Assembly (NCBI GenBank): GCA_027596195.1
Contig: JADGJG010000334.1
Span: 1-23,471 of the forward strand
Source of the DNA: Podochytrium sp. JEL0797
Lineage: Eukaryota; Chytridiomycota; Chytridiomycetes; Chytridiales; Chytriomycetaceae
Direction of reading: 5' to 3'
DNA: 23,471 nucleotides
Position 1 is the stretch's first letter; every line of letters starts with the position of its first letter. The notes under the pieces were generated by a model. That model was not told the origin of the DNA and did not search any database. It saw nothing but the letters and a program-made list of their open reading frames with translations. This document shows positions 19,092 to 23,471 of the stretch, one piece after another. The position numbers and the translations under genes were made by a program.

Positions 19092-21209
19092 TCAAAATCT
19101 TCCCATCATCATCGGGTTCACGGCCATGTATGGAGCAGGAGTCCCAGGGGTCCTTGTACTCTTCTTTCTCTCCTTGGCTTTGCTCGCGTCGGGGGCCGCG
19201 TACTTTGGTTCCTCCTTGAGAGACTTGGTGCTCTTGGAACGGAACAACCCCCAGCCTGCACTCGTTGTGCTCTTCCCACTCTTGCCGGAAGTCACAGACG
19301 CGGTGTCGCCACCCTTGCTGGGCTTCTTGTACTCGATGATCTTGTCCACACCGGGAAACTCATCGGCCGTGCGTGCTGGAGCCAACATGGGGGGTGGCGC
19401 TTGTTGTTTCTCCTGCTGGCGTTGCAGAAGACCCTGGTTCCTCCGCATCTTCTCGGCGATATCCCGCCTCGTGCGTTCCAGCTCGTCGCGCATGGCTTGG
19501 AGCTCGTCTTCTTGGCTCGGGATGGTTGGTGTCGATGGAGACGCGACGGCGTTCGAAATGACGCTCGCGACGGCTTGGCTGATGGTTGAGATGATGGAGT
19601 TCCTCTTTTCCGCTCTGGTTCGTTGGAGTTGCGGGAACATAGGAGGCAGGGTGTATTGGCCTGGTTGGAGGGAAGGCATGTTTCGGAGGCGGAGTTGTTC
19701 GTTGATGAGCTGCGGGATGGAAAAAAAATCAGCGAATGCTGCAGGAGTAACAGTTGGAATTGAGAAGGAACTTACAATTCGTGTACGCTCAACTTGCCCT
19801 CGCATTCTGATAATTTGGACCTGCACGTCGCCGTCGAGCATCGAAACTCGTCGATTCATACCGTAATCGCACTCTGAGATCGCAGGGGAGGTAGGTTCCA
19901 TGGATTCTTGTTGAAACTCCTGCGATGCGACTCTGACTGGAATTTCTGGAGTCGCGACAAGCGGTTCGATGACGACCGAGGCGTCGGGAATTTGGGGTCG
20001 AGGAATATCAGAAACTTCTGGTTCAATTGCTGGCTCGGTTGCAGAAGTGGAAATGTTTTCACGTGTGGCAGGGTGTCGAGAGGGTGTTGGGGCGTTGAAT
20101 TCGGGGGCAGCCTTGGCGGGTTCGGATTCGGCTGATGCATCAACGTCGGAAACGATAGCAGCGTTGGATTCCTCGACGAGAGGATCCAATAAAGTGTAGT
20201 CCGCATGGTTGACTGGGGCAACTGGTTCCTCGACCACCTCCTCCCCAGCGACTGGAACCGCGTCGGAAACGATAACAGCACTAGATTCCTCGACAAGAGG
20301 CTCCAATGAAATGTAGTCCGCATCGTAGACCGGGGCAACTGGTTCCTCGACCTCCTCCTCCTCAGCGACTGGAACCGCGTTGGAAACGATAGCAGCGCTA
20401 GATTCCATGACGAGAGGCTCCTCCACTGAAACGTATTCGGCAACATGGTGGATCGGGGCAACTTGGTCCTCAACCTCCTCGTCAGGGACCGGAACCGCGC
20501 CCACAAATTGTTCGCGTTCCTCCTCCTCAACCATCGAAACATTATCTGAAACGATCTCTTCTTCCGCAGCCACAATATGAAACCCTTCTACATCTGCGGA
20601 TTCACTGTTCCGGGCACGCTCCTCATGAGCAACAATCTCCACCGCCACATCCTCCTCAACAGGCTCCTCGGCTTCATAAAACGATTCCTCAATCACAACC
20701 GAAGAATCGAAGCGAGCCGACGGCTCCTCCTTCTCCACAACGTGATGATGTGACATCTCCACGGGTTTCGTGTCAAAATCAAAGTCCAACGATCCCAACG
20801 TCGGCGGCACCGGCTCCACCGTACTCGCCACAGCCGTTTCTTCGTCTTCAAACTGGAAGTCACTGATATCGGGCAACCCATGGCGGTCTTGGACGGAGAG
20901 AAATGGGGGTGGCTCGAACGTAAATTGATCTGCCTTGAGGGCATCGGGCACTTCCTCTTCGTCGTCGTCGCCGCCATAGTCGTCCAGGAAGTCATACAGA
21001 TCGGACTCCAAGTCGTCGATGGAGGCCAAGGCGGCGGATTTTGGTGCGCTGGAGGCAATGACAAATCCACCCTTGGCAGTGTCTAGTTTGGAGGGCGCTG
21101 CAAGAGAGTCAGAAGCGTAGTAGTGGTGCAAAGGGAATCACTTACGCGAGTAGTCAAGGTCGTTGAGGCTGTTGTCCAAGTCGGCAAGAAGGTCGTCGAG
21201 CGAGGCCAT
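19092..21209 (-). CDS. LD-motif acidic coiled-coil protein, cluster member 5
   Basis: Exons 21209-21146, 21097-19776, 19709-19092; 2004 nt, 667 aa. Exon 1 is an LD helix (MASLDDLLADLDNSL), phase 1. A second LD-like acidic helix (IDDLESDLYDFLDDYG) and a conserved block ADQFTFEPPPFLS follow. Then about 350 residues are Glu/Val-rich, including three 39-40 residue repeats. Next come the module VQIIRMRGQVERTRI|LINEQLRLR, a QPGQYTLPPMFPQLQR block and a second coiled coil (MRDELERTRRDIAEKMRRNQ). The C-terminal region has FPGVDKIIEYKKPSKG, GKSGKS, GWGLFRSKSTKSLKE and a VNPMMMGRF end. The last intron (66 bp) has no in-frame stop, so it can be read through. Closest relative in the window is member 6, with near-identical blocks over most of the length. 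Predicted to be a disordered scaffold. Confidence 0.83.
20145..20498 (-). repeat. Three tandem acidic repeats in cluster member 5
   Basis: Three in-frame units of 120, 117 and 117 bp start at 20498, 20378 and 20261. Each begins AVPV, continues with EE-V-E-x-VAP and a (V/D)(A/H)(E/D)Y segment, then PLV-ESS/N-A-IVS(N/D). Units B and C are the most alike, which suggests recent duplication. Confidence 0.85.
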
Positions 21210-21300
21210 GACAAGTGAAATTGAAACGAAAAAAAAGTTTGATTAAATCGCTCGTACGCGAAAACGAGGGAGACATTTGGCTGACGCCACCAAGGTATTA

Positions 21301-21329
21301 TGCCCTTGGACGCCACTGCCCTTGGACGC
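21301..21329. repeat. 13-bp direct repeat upstream of cluster member 5
   Basis: TGCCCTTGGACGC occurs at 21301-21313 and 21317-21329, about 100 bp upstream of the member 5 start codon in the 224-bp spacer. It may be a paired transcription-factor site. Confidence 0.6.
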
Positions 21330-21414
21330 TACATCTTTGCAGGCCACTTCAAAGAAAGAATCGAGCGAAAGGGACACGAGTTGAATTGCATCGCGTTCAA
21401 AATGAAAGAATGAA

Positions 21415-21420
21415 TTTATT
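21415..21420 (-). terminator. Polyadenylation-signal-like AATAAA for cluster member 6
   Basis: AATAAA on the minus strand about 14 bp past the member 6 stop codon. Assigned by motif and position. Confidence 0.4.
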
Positions 21421-21433
21421 TGAATCACATAAT

Positions 21434-23071
21434 CTATCTCATCGATCCCATCGAGGAATAGTTGACAGTGGCCTTCTTTTTAGGCTTCTCTGCATCCGAG
21501 GGCACCGCAGCGGGCTTCTCTTTGAGCGATTTGGTGCTCTTGGAACGGAACAGTCCCCACCCAGCATTCTTCTCGCTCTTCCCACTTTTTCCGGAAGTCA
21601 CAGACGCAGTGTCTGCACCCTTACTAGGTTTTTTGTACTCAATCACCTTGTCCACGCCGGGGAATTCCGAATCGGCAGCACGAGCGGGAGCTGATGCAGG
21701 AACGGGAGCCCGAGCAGGAGCGGATCCGGAAGGAGGAAAACCGGGAACTTGCGTCGTCTGCTGATTATGTTGACGCAGCATTTCTTGATTCCGAAGCATT
21801 TTCTCCGCAAGCTCGCTCTTGGTGCGCGCGAGCTCGTCACGCATGGCTTGGAGCTGGTCTTCCTGAGAGAGAGGAGTAGGAGTGGTCGGGGAAGTCACGC
21901 TCGAATAAGCACTCGCGACGGCTTGACCAATGGTTGAGATGATGGAGGTTCTCTTTTCGGCTTTCGTGCGTTGGAGTTGTGGGGACATGGGAGGCAGGGT
22001 GTATTGACCTGGTTGGAGAGGTGGCATACTTCGAAGACGGAGCTGCTCGTTGATGAGCTGGTGGAGAACAATTGTTAACGAATGCAGTGGAATCTAATTT
22101 TAACGAAAGCTTACAATTCGCGTACGATCCACCTGTCCACGCATTCGAATGATTTGGACCTGCACGTCGCTGTCCAGCATTGAAATTGGACGAATTGGGC
22201 CGTAGTCGGACTCTGAAGCCATGGAGGACGGGGAATTCGGGGTGTCCGCTTCCTGTGCGGCAACGACGACAGTAGAAGGGGTCGGTTCCGGTTGAGAAAT
22301 CTGATTCTTGGGCGACGTTGGAATCACGGGAGGCGCCACCACAATCTCCTCGACAGCGACCGAGTTTGGAGGCGGGGCTGGAGACACAGGTGCGGAAATC
22401 TCCGAAATCTTGGCTGGTGGGACGATGGCGCCGTAAACGTGAGTATATCGAGGAGGTTTTGCTGAAGCCTCGATTTCTGCTGCTTTGGAAGGAAGAGACT
22501 CTGCCTGAGAAACGTTGCGAATTTCTTGAACGGGAGCGGCAACGGAAACTTGCTCCACGGCTGGTGTTCGAGCCCGGGGAGCAGGTTGTTGACGTTGAGC
22601 AGCATTGGCGACGTCGGGAGAGCGCATTACAACTTCCGGTGCCACCTTCTTTAAGCCCGCAGACGCCAAGTCGACTGAGACTCCCATCTCCGACCCGTTG
22701 GGAACGTTGACTGCCGTTTCCTCATCGTCCAATTGGGATGGTTCCGGCTTGGTCTCATGGGCGGACAGGAACGGAGGCGGCTCAAACGTAAATTGATCGG
22801 CTTTGATGGCATCGGGCGATTCCTCCTCATCGTCGCCATAATCGTCAAGGAAATCGTATAGTTCAGACTCCAGGTCGTCCATGGTGGACATCGCAGCTGA
22901 ATTTGCTGCTGCTGGATTTGGTGCCGCAGCTGGAAAAGTGATTAGACGGTGGGTCGGGGATTGCGGCGAGGGCCACACTGTGCGGCAAGTGATCTCGGAC
23001 TCACCAGGAGCTGGGGCAAAGCCGGTGAGGCTGCCATCCAAGTCGGCAAGGAGTGCGTCAATCGAGGCCAT
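21434..23071 (-). CDS. LD-motif acidic coiled-coil protein, cluster member 6
   Basis: Exons 23071-23005, 22929-22115, 22057-21434; 1506 nt, 501 aa. Exon 1 encodes MASIDALLADLDGSLTGF, the best LD-motif match in the cluster, and ends in phase 1. It then follows member 5 block by block: the MDDLESELYDFLDDYG acidic helix, KADQFTFEPPPFLS, a Pro/Ala/Val-rich linker that lacks member 5's triplicated repeats, SMLDSDVQVQIIRMRGQV, a phase-0 intron after RTRI, LINEQLRLR, QPGQYTLPPM, the coiled coil MRDELARTKSELAEKM, FPGVDKVIEYKKPSKG, GKSGKS and GWGLFRSKSTKSLKE. The end differs from members 4 and 5: VNYSSMGSMR replaces the VNPMM-GRF terminus. The intron at 22058-22114 sits at the same place as member 5's in-frame intron. 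Function is unknown; it is inferred to be a scaffold for cortex or cytoskeletal partners. Confidence 0.83.
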
Positions 23072-23147
23072 GGCTTTTCGTGTGTCTCTCTGTGCGCCTC
23101 AAAAAAATCGCCAAATTGGTTTTTGAACCAGTTTTTGATTAAAAAGG

Positions 23148-23155
23148 TCACGTGA
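23148..23155. promoter_or_regulatory. Palindromic TCACGTGA site upstream of cluster member 6
   Basis: A perfect 8-bp palindrome with a CACGTG core, about 77 bp upstream of the member 6 start codon and 57 bp upstream of the divergent small ORF. Sites of this form bind Cbf1/USF-type bHLH factors in fungi. Motif match and position only. Confidence 0.4.
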
Positions 23156-23211
23156 TCGGAATTTGCAGAAACCGATAGAGTTCAAAAAACGGAATTGATT
23201 TCTACGTGGAG

Positions 23212-23376
23212 ATGAAGGTTTCAAGTGTAGTGAACGTCGCGTCCTCTACGCACTTGCTGATCTTCTTGGGCTCAATAGGTTTGCTGATCTTCTTTATTAT
23301 TGAGGTTTGCAGAAGAGGGGGGGCGATTCCACTGTTGCAGGATATTGAGGGACGAGCGAGTAAGCGCAAGTCGTGA
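23212..23376 (+). CDS. Possible 54-aa single-pass membrane protein or first exon
   Basis: A 54-codon ORF, divergent from cluster member 6, with a hydrophobic stretch (HLLIFLGSIGLLIFFIIEV) followed by a short basic tail ending GRASKRKS. The order (short N-terminus, helix, then RR and KRK) would suit a small tail-in membrane protein. The helix is encoded by a partial duplication of TTGCTGATCTTCTT. Nothing confirms translation, and the contig ends soon after, so it may be part of a longer gene. Confidence 0.3.
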   Translation: MKVSSVVNVASSTHLLIFLGSIGLLIFFIIEVCRRGGAIPLLQDIEGRASKRKS

Positions 23377-23431
23377 ACGAAAGAAAGATTGAAAGAAAAG
23401 AAAAGTTTTCGAGCACCCAGCTCTTCCACCA

Positions 23432-23471
23432 GGGGGGGGGCGGGGCGGGGGGGGGGGGGGGCGGGCAGCGG
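23432..23471. repeat. G-rich low-complexity contig end
   Basis: Almost uninterrupted G runs with a few C bases occupy the last 40 bp. It is not a TTAGGG-type telomere. It may be a G-quadruplex-forming tract that stopped the assembly, or sequencer poly-G artefact. Confidence 0.7.

Noticed and set aside
1..23471. CRISPR arrays, insertion sequences, rRNA or bacterial operons
   Set aside because: No regularly spaced palindromic repeats, transposase or rRNA-like sequence was found, and spliced genes point to a eukaryote.

Overview
The window looks like nuclear DNA of a zoosporic fungus, most likely a chytrid (Chytridiomycota). The evidence is dense intron-containing genes with short GT-AG introns (about 45-116 bp), short intergenic gaps, canonical branch sites such as TACTAAC, a PKA-type kinase, and a sensor-type membrane protein with a Cache-like ectodomain. 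The assignment is inference from gene style and families; no marker gene fixes the lineage. Exon joins were worked out by hand, and every multi-exon model below has a length divisible by three and phase-consistent junctions.

Left part (1-5070): a 5'-truncated plus-strand single-pass receptor (Cache-like ectodomain, helix, HAMP-like cytoplasmic linker, disordered tail) converges on a minus-strand eight-exon gene. That gene encodes a 940-aa type I membrane protein with a signal peptide, a beta-propeller-like ectodomain, one transmembrane helix and an acidic cytoplasmic tail.

Middle (5229-12889): a minus-strand gene of eight coding exons encodes a roughly 1204-aa PKA-catalytic-subunit-like AGC kinase. 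About 890 disordered residues precede the kinase domain and include a repeated [16 protein letters not shown] motif; a 20-nt microexon encodes the APE region. A gap with a 30-bp minisatellite follows, then an intronless NAD(P)-binding atypical SDR gene (minus), a divergent two-exon DM9/DUF3421 lectin-like gene (plus), and a frame-broken small secreted-protein gene (plus).

Right part (13087-23071): six consecutive minus-strand genes form a tandem cluster of related proteins. The three at lower coordinates have a PH-like domain split by a phase-2 intron right after a conserved Trp. The three at higher coordinates share an LD-motif N-terminus, acidic linkers, a repeated coiled-coil module and partly shared C-termini. 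Five of the six begin with a short first exon encoding an LD-like amphipathic motif, most clearly MASIDALLADLDGSL and MASLDDLLADLDNSL, which closely resemble the paxillin LD1 motif. All six end the exon that carries the start codon in phase 1. This cluster is the most likely undescribed system here: a locally expanded family of putative cortex, adhesion or cytoskeleton scaffold proteins. The contig then ends in a short divergent ORF and a G-rich low-complexity tract.
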